In this document: positions 28,839 to 35,885 of the stretch, piece after piece | Layout: each line of letters starts with the position of its first letter | Position numbering within the stretch: the first letter of the stretch is position 1 | From: a virus | DNA: 64,000 nucleotides | IMG/VR virus record: IMGVR_UViG_3300047472_000191 | Span: 1 to 64,000 of that record | Strand: one strand, 5' to 3' | Notes under the pieces: generated by a model | What the model saw: the letters and a program-made list of their open reading frames with translations, nothing else | What the model was told of the DNA's origin: nothing | Databases searched by the model: none | Program-made: the position numbers and the translations under genes

Positions 28839-29186
28839 ATGAGCACCCAGAAGCCCGCCGCCACCATCGTCCCTGTTGCCGCGATCCGCGCCGGATACAA
28901 GGTCGCGTTCGCCGTGGGCGTCAACGGCAAGGAGATCCTGTCCCGTGGCGAGGTCTTCTCGTTCCGCCGCGTCGGCAAGAACCGCGCGGAGATCGTTCTC
29001 CTCCATGCCAAGACCGGCTCGCTCTTCACGAACATTTTGAAGGGTGACAGCCCCGTGGAGGTGCACGCTGAGGCCCTGGTGGCAGACCCCACGGACGCGC
29101 TCTCCGTCGCCCTCATGGTGCACGTGCAGGAGCTGCTGAAGGGCCAGGCTTCCGACTTTTACACGATCATGCCCATCGAGGACTGA
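28839..29186 (+). CDS. hypothetical protein
   Basis: 115 residues, beta-rich and basic in the middle (ILSRGEVFSFRRVGKNRAEI), with a helical C-terminus. Standard GAGGAGACCGTCC leader. No family recognised. Confidence 0.75.
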   Translation: MSTQKPAATIVPVAAIRAGYKVAFAVGVNGKEILSRGEVFSFRRVGKNRAEIVLLHAKTGSLFTNILKGDSPVEVHAEALVADPTDALSVALMVHVQELLKGQASDFYTIMPIED

Positions 29187-29200
29187 TCGTCCCTCACACT

Positions 29201-29233
29201 CCCGGCCGTCCGTGTCCATGCCGGACGGCCGGG
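29201..29233 (+). terminator. hairpin terminator
   Basis: 12-base stem CCCGGCCGTCCG/CGGACGGCCGGG after the gene at 28839. Confidence 0.85.
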
Positions 29234-29262
29234 GGCACCACCTCGCACACCCTCCTGATGGA

Positions 29263-29297
29263 GAAAGGGCGGGAGAGCACCAGCTCTCCCGCCTTTC
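29263..29297 (+). terminator. second hairpin terminator
   Basis: Stem around AGGCGGGAGAGC/GCTCTCCCGCCT with A/T flanks, 30 bases after the first hairpin. Confidence 0.7.
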
Positions 29298-29298
29298 G

Positions 29299-29314
29299 CG
29301 CTAGCGTAGACACC
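29299..29314 (+). promoter_or_regulatory. degenerate phage promoter/operator element
   Basis: CGCTAGCGTAGACACC in the right place for the gene at 29346 (leader CCAAGGAGACC). Two core changes from consensus. Confidence 0.6.
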
Positions 29315-29345
29315 CCAAAACTGGACACCACCCAAGGAGACCAAA

Positions 29346-29645
29346 ATGGCCCAGTACCCGTTTGCCGTCGTGTTCACGACCGAGACCGACCTGTTCAGGT
29401 ACGTCGTGACCGCCAACGACCGCGTGCAGGCCCAGGCCCGCGCCCGCAAGAAGCACTACGCGGCGCAGGGGGAGGACGCTCCGGGGGATGTGGGCCGGAC
29501 TCTGAATCTCGACCCGAAGCGGGTGGACGGCAAGTTCCTCCCGCGTATCGACGGAACGGTGATGTCCCAGGTACCGCGCGATACCAAGGCGGAGGCGGTC
29601 GACGCTGCGCTGGAGTTCCTCAACACCCGGAGGTCAAACGCATGA
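29346..29645 (+). CDS. hypothetical protein
   Basis: 99 residues. Beta-alpha start with an Ala/Arg-rich helix (RVQAQARARKKHYAAQGEDA). Resembles small actinophage proteins of the type FxVxFxTETD. CAAGGAGACCAAA before ATG. ATGA overlap with the next gene. Confidence 0.75.
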   Translation: MAQYPFAVVFTTETDLFRYVVTANDRVQAQARARKKHYAAQGEDAPGDVGRTLNLDPKRVDGKFLPRIDGTVMSQVPRDTKAEAVDAALEFLNTRRSNA

Positions 29646-29881
29646 TGACGGAGCTGGAACGAGCGGTGGTCCGCTACCTGAGGCACAACCAGGTGACGTA
29701 CACGAAGAGCTGTCGGTGTCCGGCGGACAGCTGGGCGCCGTGTGGTGGGCAGTATGAGGGCCGCTACAGCCCGGCTTGCCCGCAGCACAGCAAGCGTCAG
29801 CCGCTGGAGACGTCGCATCATCCGGCGGGGTGCCCGGTGAGGTCGGTGGATCCGCTGGTCACAGCAGTGGAAGGCATCTGA
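29642..29881 (+). CDS. small Cys/His-bearing protein
   Basis: 79 residues from ATG 29642 overlapping the previous stop. A helical N-terminus (ELERAVVRYLRHNQVTYTKS) followed by CRCPADSWAPCGG and CPQH, so a zinc-bound fold is possible. Function unknown. Confidence 0.65.
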   Translation: MMTELERAVVRYLRHNQVTYTKSCRCPADSWAPCGGQYEGRYSPACPQHSKRQPLETSHHPAGCPVRSVDPLVTAVEGI

Positions 29882-30001
29882 CGGTGTTAGGGATATTAGG
29901 GGCGTTAGGCGGGTGGGATCCGGGTCTTCCTCGCAGCCATTTACGCCTTCTGCTGTAGCCCGTACGACGAAGAACACCCACCCGGACAAGGGAGCACGAC
30001 C

Positions 30002-30139
30002 ATGAACTGCCCCAAGTGCGCGTCCACCAACGTCACATCGGCTGCGGGCAAGTCTGGAATCTGGAAGTGCCTGTCCCCGGACTGCGGTATCGAGTTCAAC
30101 CGTGATGCGCAGGCCAGGCGCCTCGGTGTCATCCGGTAG
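30002..30139 (+). CDS. tiny zinc-ribbon protein
   Basis: 45 residues: CPKC at 3-6 and CLSPDCG at 23-29 form a four-Cys zinc ribbon of the type found in small phage transcription or DNA-binding factors. AAGGGAGCACGACC before ATG. No element lies just upstream (GTGTTAGGGATATTA at 29884 is only similar). A strong terminator follows. Confidence 0.7.
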   Translation: MNCPKCASTNVTSAAGKSGIWKCLSPDCGIEFNRDAQARRLGVIR

Positions 30140-30150
30140 AAGTGGCACTA

Positions 30151-30192
30151 GCAGAAAGCCCCGGAGGGTTTCCGAACTCCGGGGCTTTCTGC
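30151..30192 (+). terminator. hairpin terminator overlapping the next promoter
   Basis: 15-base stem GCAGAAAGCCCCGGA/TCCGGGGCTTTCTGC; its last bases are the first bases of the promoter element at 30190. Confidence 0.85.
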
Positions 30193-30207
30193 TAGGGTAG
30201 ATACATC
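30190..30207 (+). promoter_or_regulatory. phage promoter/operator element
   Basis: Perfect TGCTAGGGTAGATACATC; drives 30236-30943. Confidence 0.85.
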
Positions 30208-30235
30208 AAGTCGGGACACCGTCCAAGGAGACCCC

Positions 30236-30739
30236 ATGCCCAAGATCGTCGTCAGTGCTGAAGTCGAAAGCCGGACCACCCGTTGCGCCGACCCCAGCGA
30301 CCCCTGGGACGCCGGTGACACCGAAGGCCGGGTGAGCAACGTAGAGGCGTTTCTTGACCGCCACGACGGCCGCTATTACGGAGAGTCCGTCGCCCGCGAT
30401 CTGGACGTGAAGATCGGCGACACCGTGTTTGCGGTCGTTGCCGACTACGAGAGCGGCAGCACCTTCGGCCGCAGCGGAGGACACGCGACCGTTCTCGACG
30501 TCTTCACCACTCTGCCGGAAGCGGAAGCCCTGCTGGAAGCCGCCCAGGCGCCTCCGGCAAGCGACGACTACAGCGACAAGTACTGTTTCACGCACAACGG
30601 CGTGGGCTACCACCGAAGCTGGGTCGGCCACTTCGAGAGCCTCAACGAGCTGGCGATCTGGGACATACAGGTCAAGCAGAACCCCCACGACCCGATCAAG
30701 CGCGGTCCCGGCCGCTACAGCCTCAAGCGAGGGCACTGA
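30236..30739 (+). CDS. hypothetical protein
   Basis: 167 residues, mixed alpha/beta, acidic. A central beta section (VKIGDTVFAVVADYESGSTF) precedes a helix; the end contains HNGVGYHRSWVGHFESLNEL. No family recognised. CAAGGAGACCCC before ATG. Confidence 0.75.
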   Translation: MPKIVVSAEVESRTTRCADPSDPWDAGDTEGRVSNVEAFLDRHDGRYYGESVARDLDVKIGDTVFAVVADYESGSTFGRSGGHATVLDVFTTLPEAEALLEAAQAPPASDDYSDKYCFTHNGVGYHRSWVGHFESLNELAIWDIQVKQNPHDPIKRGPGRYSLKRGH

Positions 30740-30742
30740 TTC

Positions 30743-30943
30743 ATGCCGCAAGTGATCGACCGTCAGCCGGACAACCCCCGTCCCGTGTGCGAAAGGTGCG
30801 CTGTCTGGATCTGCACCGAATGCTGGGAATACCGGCGACGTGGGGCAGTACTGACCGAGCCGCCGATCTGCCGACGCTGCGGGGGAATCCAGGGGCAGTT
30901 CATCGCCCTGCGGCATCGGTCCGGTAAGTCGTGTACGCCGTAA
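30743..30943 (+). CDS. small zinc-binding protein
   Basis: 66 residues with CERC, CTEC and CRRC motifs, giving one six-Cys or two zinc sites, and a basic C-terminus. Three bases after the previous stop; no separate RBS is obvious. Function unknown. Confidence 0.7.
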   Translation: MPQVIDRQPDNPRPVCERCAVWICTECWEYRRRGAVLTEPPICRRCGGIQGQFIALRHRSGKSCTP

Positions 30944-30966
30944 CGGTTTTCTCTCGCCCTGCTTTC

Positions 30967-30984
30967 TGCTAGGGTAGATACATT
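30967..30984 (+). promoter_or_regulatory. phage promoter/operator element
   Basis: TGCTAGGGTAGATACATT; drives the TerD-family gene at 31021. Confidence 0.85.
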
Positions 30985-31020
30985 ACATCGCAACCCCAAC
31001 TGACTATGGAGGACACACCT

Positions 31021-31614
31021 ATGAGCGCTCCGATCACCCTCAGCAAGGACGACGGCGCCGCCGATCTCGACGGAGTCACCCACATGGCCATCGGCGTCTC
31101 CTGGGACACCACCGCCGGGAGCAGCGGTGGCGTGGCGGGCTTCCTGCGCAACAAGGTCGGCACCGACCTCGACCTGATCGCCATCGCCATGCAGGGGCCG
31201 GACCCGGTGCGTCTCGCGGGCCTGGACTCCCTGGACCCCATGACCAACGGGTCCCTGGTGCACAGCGGCGACAACCAGACGGGCAAGGGCGAGGGGGACG
31301 ACGAGATCGTCACGGTTGACTTCGCCCGGATCCCGCCGAACGTCACGGCGATCGTCTTCGTCGCTGCCGCCTACAAGAAGGGCAGTTCCTTCCAGAAGGC
31401 CCGAAACATCAGCTTCAAGGTGTACGACGCCACCGGCGGCAGCAGTACGCAGGTGGCCGACATCTGGCCGTCCCTCCTCAGCGCGGACAACGGCTGCGCG
31501 GTCGCCAAGGCGTTTCGCGATGGCAACGGCTGGAAGCTCCAGGTCGTCAACGAGACGGGGAAGATCAAGCAGGGTGACGAGTACGCTCTGATGCGCTTCG
31601 CCATCAACAAGTGA
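31021..31614 (+). CDS. TerD-family protein
   Basis: 197 residues. TerD/TerE signatures: GVSWDTTAG near residue 24, DLDLIAIAM, GSLVHSGDNQTG, GEGDDEIVTVD and a strand-rich C-terminal half. The family is calcium-binding and is linked to tellurite resistance, phage resistance and stress in bacteria. In a phage it may be a moron gene that changes the host during lysogeny. Start MSAPITL chosen for ATGGAGGACACACC; an in-frame ATG 5 codons up overlaps this RBS. Confidence 0.88.
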   Translation: MSAPITLSKDDGAADLDGVTHMAIGVSWDTTAGSSGGVAGFLRNKVGTDLDLIAIAMQGPDPVRLAGLDSLDPMTNGSLVHSGDNQTGKGEGDDEIVTVDFARIPPNVTAIVFVAAAYKKGSSFQKARNISFKVYDATGGSSTQVADIWPSLLSADNGCAVAKAFRDGNGWKLQVVNETGKIKQGDEYALMRFAINK

Positions 31615-31793
31615 CCGTCTACCACGACTTCGTGCCCGCCAAGGATGGCAACCCGGTCATGGACCGCTGTCCGGCCGAGGGCTGTGAAGCCACCGAAGGT
31701 CTGTGGATCATGGAGTGTGCTCCCGGGTACACCTGGACCTTCGTCAACGACTGCGGTCACTGGGGCTTCATCCACAAGAAGCCCGACGCGTGA
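31611..31793 (+). CDS. small protein with Cys/His residues
   Basis: 60 residues from GTG overlapping the TerD stop. CPAEGCEA and CGHWGF with intervening Cys suggest a zinc fold. Translationally coupled to the TerD gene. Function unknown. Confidence 0.7.
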   Translation: MTVYHDFVPAKDGNPVMDRCPAEGCEATEGLWIMECAPGYTWTFVNDCGHWGFIHKKPDA

Positions 31794-31799
31794 TTCCAT

Positions 31800-31829
31800 A
31801 ACCCCCGGGGCTTCCGAGCCTCGGGGGTT
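31800..31829 (+). terminator. hairpin terminator
   Basis: AACCCCCG/CGGGGGTT stem with inner pairs; abuts the promoter at 31832. Confidence 0.8.
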
Positions 31830-31831
31830 TA

Positions 31832-31849
31832 TGCTAGGGTAGATACATC
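31832..31849 (+). promoter_or_regulatory. phage promoter/operator element
   Basis: Perfect TGCTAGGGTAGATACATC; drives the gene at 31877. Confidence 0.85.
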
Positions 31850-31876
31850 GAGCAGGACACCGACTAAGGAGACCTC

Positions 31877-32182
31877 ATGGCATCGCTGGATACCCCCGCC
31901 ACCCTCCCCCTCACCCGTAACCACCTCGTGGAAGTTATCCGGTACACGGACGGCGTGGACGTCGGTGAGATCGTCTGGGAGTACGACGGGATGCACGGCT
32001 TCGGCTTCACCGTCGTCGGCAACGAAATCGCCGCGTTCGGCCGGTTCCTCCAGGCGATCACCCGAGTGTTCGACAATGACCGGCTGACGCAGATCTTCGT
32101 GGACCGGGTCATCATCGGCTACCCCTTCAGCCAGGGCAACCCCACCAAGCTCGTGTTCTTCCCGGTTCAGCTCATCGACTGA
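31877..32182 (+). CDS. hypothetical protein
   Basis: 101 residues, alpha/beta (HLVEVIRYTDGVDVGEIVWE; FGRFLQAITRVFDNDRLTQI). Standard leader AAGGAGACCTC. Monocistronic. No family recognised. Confidence 0.75.
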   Translation: MASLDTPATLPLTRNHLVEVIRYTDGVDVGEIVWEYDGMHGFGFTVVGNEIAAFGRFLQAITRVFDNDRLTQIFVDRVIIGYPFSQGNPTKLVFFPVQLID

Positions 32183-32200
32183 CCGACTCGCACGACCCCC

Positions 32201-32232
32201 GGCGCCACCCCTCACTTCCGAGGGGTGGCGCC
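32201..32232 (+). terminator. hairpin terminator
   Basis: Perfect 13-base stem GGCGCCACCCCTC/GAGGGGTGGCGCC after the gene at 31877. Confidence 0.85.
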
Positions 32233-32253
32233 TAGTACGTTCCACCTGCAAGA

Positions 32254-32270
32254 GATAGGCTAGATCCATG
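32254..32270 (+). promoter_or_regulatory. degenerate phage element, leaderless type
   Basis: GATAGGCTAGATCCATG: two changes from the leaderless consensus TAGGGTAGATACATG; its ATG is the start of the primase gene, and no RBS is present. Confidence 0.65.
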
Positions 32271-33200
32271 TCCGAAAAGCTAGATGCCGCCCTCGAATGG
32301 CTGGAGGACGGGTACGTCCTTGCCAAGCTGCACGGCCTGACCCGCCGGGGCGTCTGCACCTGCGGTAAGCCCTGCGGCAAGCGCGCGGGCAAGCATCCAG
32401 TGTTCAAGGACCCGCACGGCGAGCACGCCATCCGTACCCCCGAACAGGCCGAGGCCGCGTTCTCCAGCGGTTTGTACAACTTGGGGCTAGTTACCGGCAG
32501 TCCTACCGGCATCGTCGTACTGGACGTGGACACGGACGAAGGCAAGGTGGGCCGGGAGTCTCTGGAGAAGCTGGCAGCCGCGCACGGCTGGGACGATCTG
32601 ACCGCGACCCGGCAGCACCGGACCGGAGGCGGCGGGACGCAATTTCTCTTCAGCTACAAGGGACCGGTCCTCAAGACCACGCTGTCGGTGCTCGGACCAG
32701 ACCTGGACTTCAAGGCCGGGGACGGCGGGGCGTTCATCGTGCTCCCTCCGTCGCGCAGTGCGAAGGGCCTGTACGAGGTGCTGTCGGACGACCCCATCCA
32801 GAAAGCCCCCAGCTGGCTCCTGAAGCTCTGCGAGAGGCAGACCGACCCGACGGGCCGGGAGGGCACTGTTCAAGCCTCCAGCGTGGCGTGGACGGCCCCT
32901 CCGGACGGTGCCACGGCTCAACGGTGGGACTACTACGCGGAGCGGGTCATCTGGGAAGCACGGGAGAAACTCCGGGACCTCCAGACCGCCAAGAGCGGCT
33001 GGACGATGGGGATCTTCTCCGCCTGCTGCACGATCTTCGAAATAGCGAATTCGCCCTGGAATACGGTCGGTGTCCGGGAAGCGGAGCGGCTGATCCGGCA
33101 GGTACTGCCTGTCGTGACCGACGGCAGCGACTTCAATCCGTGGGATGTAGTCGAGCAGGCAAAGCGCAGAACAGCAGGCAAGGGGCGCCCTGCCCCCTGA
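32268..33200 (+). CDS. Prim-Pol primase/polymerase-like replication protein
   Basis: 310 residues. Residues 1-190 match the bifunctional primase/polymerase domain: LEWLEDGYVLAKLH start, the Cys motif (CTCGKPCGKRAGKHP), NLGLVTGSPTGIVVLDVD with catalytic VLDVD, and RTGGGGTQFLFSY. The C-terminal ~110 residues are helical; there is no helicase domain, unlike the longer fusions. It probably starts DNA replication for the element together with a separate or host helicase. It has no RBS and appears leaderless. Confidence 0.85.
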   Translation: MSEKLDAALEWLEDGYVLAKLHGLTRRGVCTCGKPCGKRAGKHPVFKDPHGEHAIRTPEQAEAAFSSGLYNLGLVTGSPTGIVVLDVDTDEGKVGRESLEKLAAAHGWDDLTATRQHRTGGGGTQFLFSYKGPVLKTTLSVLGPDLDFKAGDGGAFIVLPPSRSAKGLYEVLSDDPIQKAPSWLLKLCERQTDPTGREGTVQASSVAWTAPPDGATAQRWDYYAERVIWEAREKLRDLQTAKSGWTMGIFSACCTIFEIANSPWNTVGVREAERLIRQVLPVVTDGSDFNPWDVVEQAKRRTAGKGRPAP

Positions 33201-33224
33201 CCTTGGAAGGCTTGGGAGGGTGTA

Positions 33225-33593
33225 ATGGATCTGACGGTTGGGCAGATGGCGCACGTGGTGCACGAGGCGAACCGGGCGTTACAGCGGATTGTCGGGGATG
33301 CCGTGGTATCCCCGACGTGGTGGGAGGCCCCACTGCATCAGCGGGACGGGCTCATGCACGGCGTGCGGAGGGCTCTTGCGGGCGCTACGCCGGAAGAGCT
33401 GCACGAGGAATGGGTGCAGTGGCGCACGGACCGGGGATGGCGGTACGGGCTGATCAAAGATGACTTTGCCAAGACCCATCCGTGTCTGGTCCCGTATGAC
33501 CAGCTGCCTGCCGAACAGCGGGTGAAGGATCATCTGTTGTTGGCGATCGTGACCACGCTGGCGGCGCACTTGTCTCCGGTGGAATCGGCCTAG
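33225..33593 (+). CDS. RyR-domain protein
   Basis: 122 residues. The C-terminal part matches the phage RyR-like module: WVQWRTDRGWRYGLIKDDFA, KTHPCLVPYDQLPAEQRVKD and a closing helix. RyR modules are fused to signalling and defence proteins in bacteria and occur alone in phages; the ligand is unknown. GGAGGGTGTA before ATG. Follows the primase in the same transcript. Confidence 0.8.
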   Translation: MDLTVGQMAHVVHEANRALQRIVGDAVVSPTWWEAPLHQRDGLMHGVRRALAGATPEELHEEWVQWRTDRGWRYGLIKDDFAKTHPCLVPYDQLPAEQRVKDHLLLAIVTTLAAHLSPVESA

Positions 33594-33614
33594 TTGCACA
33601 CCCCTAGTTCATTG

Positions 33615-33632
33615 TGCTAGGGTAGATATATC
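33615..33632 (+). promoter_or_regulatory. phage promoter/operator element
   Basis: Perfect TGCTAGGGTAGATATATC with TTGCAC 18 bases upstream of TAGGGT; drives the gene at 33665. Confidence 0.85.
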
Positions 33633-33664
33633 GCAACGAGGAACACCGAACCGAGGAGACCCTC

Positions 33665-34177
33665 ATGCCCGTAACACCCCTGCTGCAACTCGATGTCGAC
33701 GGCGTGCTTTCGCCGGATAAAGCCTGGTCAAAGCCCCAGGGCTACAACGCGTTCCAGGTCTGGCGTACCGAGCTGGGTATCACCCAGAGGAAGCCCCAGC
33801 GCATGTGGCTGAACAAGAACCATGGGACGTGGCTCAAGGCACTCGACGTCGACATGATCTGGGCAACCGCCTGGGAGGGTGCTGCGAACTGGGAGATCGG
33901 CCCGCGCATCGGCCTGGATCCCATGGACCACATCACCTTCAGCAATCGCAGCTATCTGCGAAACCCCGACGGGTCTCACTGGAAGTTGGACGACGTGATG
34001 CTGAACGCGGACGGGCGGCCGTTCGTATGGGTGGATGACGGTATCTCGGGTGCGGACACCGTCAGGGTCGCACTGGAGTACCCGGCGCCTGCTCTCCTGT
34101 ACCGCGTCGATCCCCGGTGGGGGCTCACCATTGACGACATGACCAGCATCTGGCAGTGGATCGATGTCGTGTCGTAA
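33665..34177 (+). CDS. HAD-like phosphatase family protein
   Basis: 170 residues. The first motif is LLQLDVDGVLSP (DxDGxL), with a Thr-bearing strand (IWATAWEGAAN) as second motif and VWVDDGIS as the acidic fourth motif, which is the HAD order. Close relatives occur as single-domain hydrolases in Streptomyces. Substrate unknown; a nucleotide or polynucleotide phosphate is plausible in a phage. Confidence 0.8.
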   Translation: MPVTPLLQLDVDGVLSPDKAWSKPQGYNAFQVWRTELGITQRKPQRMWLNKNHGTWLKALDVDMIWATAWEGAANWEIGPRIGLDPMDHITFSNRSYLRNPDGSHWKLDDVMLNADGRPFVWVDDGISGADTVRVALEYPAPALLYRVDPRWGLTIDDMTSIWQWIDVVS

Positions 34178-34204
34178 CGGGGTACGCACGTTCTGTAGCA
34201 GGGA

Positions 34205-34230
34205 AGCCTGTCAGCTCCGGCTGGCGGGCT
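34205..34230 (+). terminator. hairpin terminator
   Basis: AGCCTGTCAG/CTGGCGGGCT stem followed by TTCTT after the HAD gene. Confidence 0.75.
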
Positions 34231-34254
34231 TTCTTGCGCGTAAGATCTCTTTTT

Positions 34255-34276
34255 CACTAGGGTAGATAAAATTATC
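34255..34276 (+). promoter_or_regulatory. phage promoter/operator element
   Basis: CACTAGGGTAGATAAAATTA; drives the gene at 34293. Confidence 0.75.
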
Positions 34277-34292
34277 TAGCGAGGGATGCAAC

Positions 34293-34523
34293 ATGGATCT
34301 GTCCAGTCTTGAGTCGGACCCGGTGAGCGCGGTCAATCCCAATGAGCTGCTGAACAGGCTGCGGGAGGCCTGTCAGCAGACGATGACGGACTTGGACGAC
34401 CCGGAGACTGCGGAAGAGGTTGCTAGCAACGAGGCGGTCATGGCGACGCTTTTCTTGCAGCTGGACGACTGGCTGTCCCGGAGGGGGTTCCTGCCCGCCG
34501 CGTGGCAGGACACAACCGAGTAG
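34293..34523 (+). CDS. acidic helical protein
   Basis: 76 residues, strongly acidic (ELLNRLREACQQTMTDLDDP; ETAEEVASNEAVMATLFLQL). Short leader; GCGAGGGATGCAAC before ATG. Function unknown. Confidence 0.7.
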   Translation: MDLSSLESDPVSAVNPNELLNRLREACQQTMTDLDDPETAEEVASNEAVMATLFLQLDDWLSRRGFLPAAWQDTTE

Positions 34524-34526
34524 GTG

Positions 34527-34544
34527 TGCTAGGGTAGAACTATC
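34527..34544 (+). promoter_or_regulatory. variant phage promoter/operator element
   Basis: TGCTAGGGTAGAACTATC; begins 3 bases after the previous stop and drives the 147-base leader of the NlpC/P60 gene. Confidence 0.75.
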
Positions 34545-34691
34545 CGCGTGAGGCAGGTTGGCGGTCGAATCGCAACACTCTACCGAACATACGAGTGATA
34601 GCTCACAGATTCGACTCAAATCACCCATAAACAAGCCTGACCCCGGTGTAATACCGGGGTCAAGTTGTGTTCCGAACAAGGAGAGTTCCCC
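34545..34691 (+). other. long 5' leader with a terminator-like hairpin
   Basis: Unlike the ~30-base leaders elsewhere, this one is 147 bases. It ends in a perfect stem TGACCCCGG/CCGGGGTCA (34638-34662) followed by AGTTGTGTT. ATTCGACTC and GGTCGAATC (34563-34612) could pair upstream of it. Could be an attenuator, or a small RNA ending at 34662. No match to the c-di-AMP riboswitch that precedes many actinobacterial wall-hydrolase genes was seen. Confidence 0.4.
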
Positions 34692-35168
34692 ATGCACATG
34701 ATCACGGGCACCGCACTGTCTCTTTCCATGGCAGGAGGCCTGGTCCTCGCCGCTGCACCAGACTCCCAGGCAGCCCCGTCGCTACGCGTCCAAGCAGAGT
34801 CGATAGCCGAAAAACAGATCGGCGACCCCTACCGCTGGGGCGCCACCGGCCCTAACGCCTTCGACTGCTCCGGCCTCGTGAAGTACGCGTTCAGCAAGGT
34901 CGGAAAAACGATTCCCCGCACAGCCCAGCAGCAGTACAACGCCTCCCGCCACGAGTCCTGGCGCTCCCGCACGAAGGGCGACATCGTTGCCTTCGGCACG
35001 TCGGCCCGCCGCATCACGCACATCGGGATCTACGTGGGGTACTGGAAGGGCAAGAGCTGGATGATCAACGCGAACACAGGCGCCTACCGGGGCCGCAAGG
35101 TCGTCATCGCCCCCATCCTCGAATACCTCGGCGGCGGCCGTCACGCGTACTACGGACGCATCGGCTAA
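34692..35168 (+). CDS. secreted NlpC/P60 cell-wall peptidase
   Basis: 158 residues. Signal peptide at 1-29 (MITGTALSLSMAGGLVLAAA) with cleavage likely after SQAA. NlpC/P60 domain follows: Cys in FDCSGLVKYAFSKVG, His in ITHIGIYVGYW. The family cuts the D-Glu-meso-DAP link in peptidoglycan. A secreted version outside the lysis cassette may act in superinfection exclusion, host wall remodelling or release. AAGGAGAGTTCCCC before ATG. Confidence 0.88.
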   Translation: MHMITGTALSLSMAGGLVLAAAPDSQAAPSLRVQAESIAEKQIGDPYRWGATGPNAFDCSGLVKYAFSKVGKTIPRTAQQQYNASRHESWRSRTKGDIVAFGTSARRITHIGIYVGYWKGKSWMINANTGAYRGRKVVIAPILEYLGGGRHAYYGRIG

Positions 35169-35190
35169 GCAGTATCTGGTGCAGTAGACC

Positions 35191-35220
35191 AGGGCGGGAT
35201 ACCTACGGGTACCCCGCCCT
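35191..35220 (+). terminator. hairpin terminator
   Basis: AGGGCGGG/CCCGCCCT stem followed by TCGTCTTTTC after the NlpC/P60 gene. Confidence 0.85.
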
Positions 35221-35245
35221 TCGTCTTTTCAGGTACTAGGGTCTG

Positions 35246-35260
35246 CGCTAGTGTAGATAC
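35246..35260 (+). promoter_or_regulatory. phage promoter/operator, leaderless type
   Basis: CGCTAGTGTAGATAC joined directly to the GTG start at 35261. Confidence 0.8.
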
Positions 35261-35773
35261 GTGACTGACTCTCCTCTTCTCTCCGAGCGTGAGCGGGTCG
35301 TGCTCCGCCTCACCGCCGAAGGCCTCACCGCTGAGCAGATCGGGACCTTCCTGGACCTGACCCCCACCACGGTGCACGTACACCTGTTCCGGGTCCGTCA
35401 GAAGCTCGGCGCCCAGACCAACCCGCATGCAGTCCTCATAGCAGCCTGGCATCACGCGCATCTTCTGGCAGGTGCAGTTGCCAAGCACGGCACCGCGAAG
35501 GCTGTAGACGCGCACGACGAATATGAGACTCCGCTGTGTGGGCCGTGTGCGGAGCATGCTGAGATCCCGGTGCGCAAGCCGTCCTCGCCCTACCGTCGTC
35601 TCACACCGGTGGGTGAGCGGTTGAAGCGGGGGGAGGATGTGGCCTGCGGGACCATTCAGGCGGCGCGGCGGCATCTCCGGAACAAGGAGCGGCTCGACGA
35701 TCTCACCTGCGGGTGCCAGGAGGCGTATCAGGAGTGGTGGCGGGAGTACCGGCGCTTGCGCCCCTCCGCATGA
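35261..35773 (+). CDS. LuxR/GerE-type HTH protein, leaderless
   Basis: 170 residues. Residues 5-60 are a LuxR-type HTH: LSERERVVLRLTAEGLTAEQ, then IGTFLDLTPTTVHVHLFRVR as turn and recognition helix. There is no receiver or sensor domain. The C-terminal half is basic with two Cys pairs (LCGPCAEHAE; CGCQEAYQEW), perhaps a zinc site. GTG directly abuts the promoter element. A candidate phage transcription regulator. Confidence 0.8.
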   Translation: MTDSPLLSERERVVLRLTAEGLTAEQIGTFLDLTPTTVHVHLFRVRQKLGAQTNPHAVLIAAWHHAHLLAGAVAKHGTAKAVDAHDEYETPLCGPCAEHAEIPVRKPSSPYRRLTPVGERLKRGEDVACGTIQAARRHLRNKERLDDLTCGCQEAYQEWWREYRRLRPSA

Positions 35774-35776
35774 GCG

Positions 35777-35814
35777 ACCCCCGGACAGGCTGGCATAGGC
35801 CCTTGTCCGGGGGT
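35777..35814 (+). terminator. hairpin terminator
   Basis: ACCCCCGGACA/TGTCCGGGGGT stem, then TTTTGCGTTT, after the LuxR-type gene. Confidence 0.85.
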
Positions 35815-35836
35815 TTTGCGTTTCCTTCGAGTCGTA

Positions 35837-35854
35837 TGCTAGGGTAGATATATC
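35837..35854 (+). promoter_or_regulatory. phage promoter/operator element
   Basis: Perfect TGCTAGGGTAGATATATC with TTGCGT 18 bases upstream of TAGGGT; drives the gene at 35886. Confidence 0.85.
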
Positions 35855-35885
35855 AGCCGGGCACACCAGAACCGAGGAGACCGCC

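Noticed and set aside
29911-30005. 31-codon frame overlapping the ATG of the zinc-ribbon gene at 30002
   Set aside because: No convincing RBS and low-complexity composition.
34545-34691. c-di-AMP (ydaO-type) riboswitch before the NlpC/P60 gene
   Set aside because: Such riboswitches precede many actinobacterial wall-hydrolase genes, but the conserved motifs of that class are not present in this leader.
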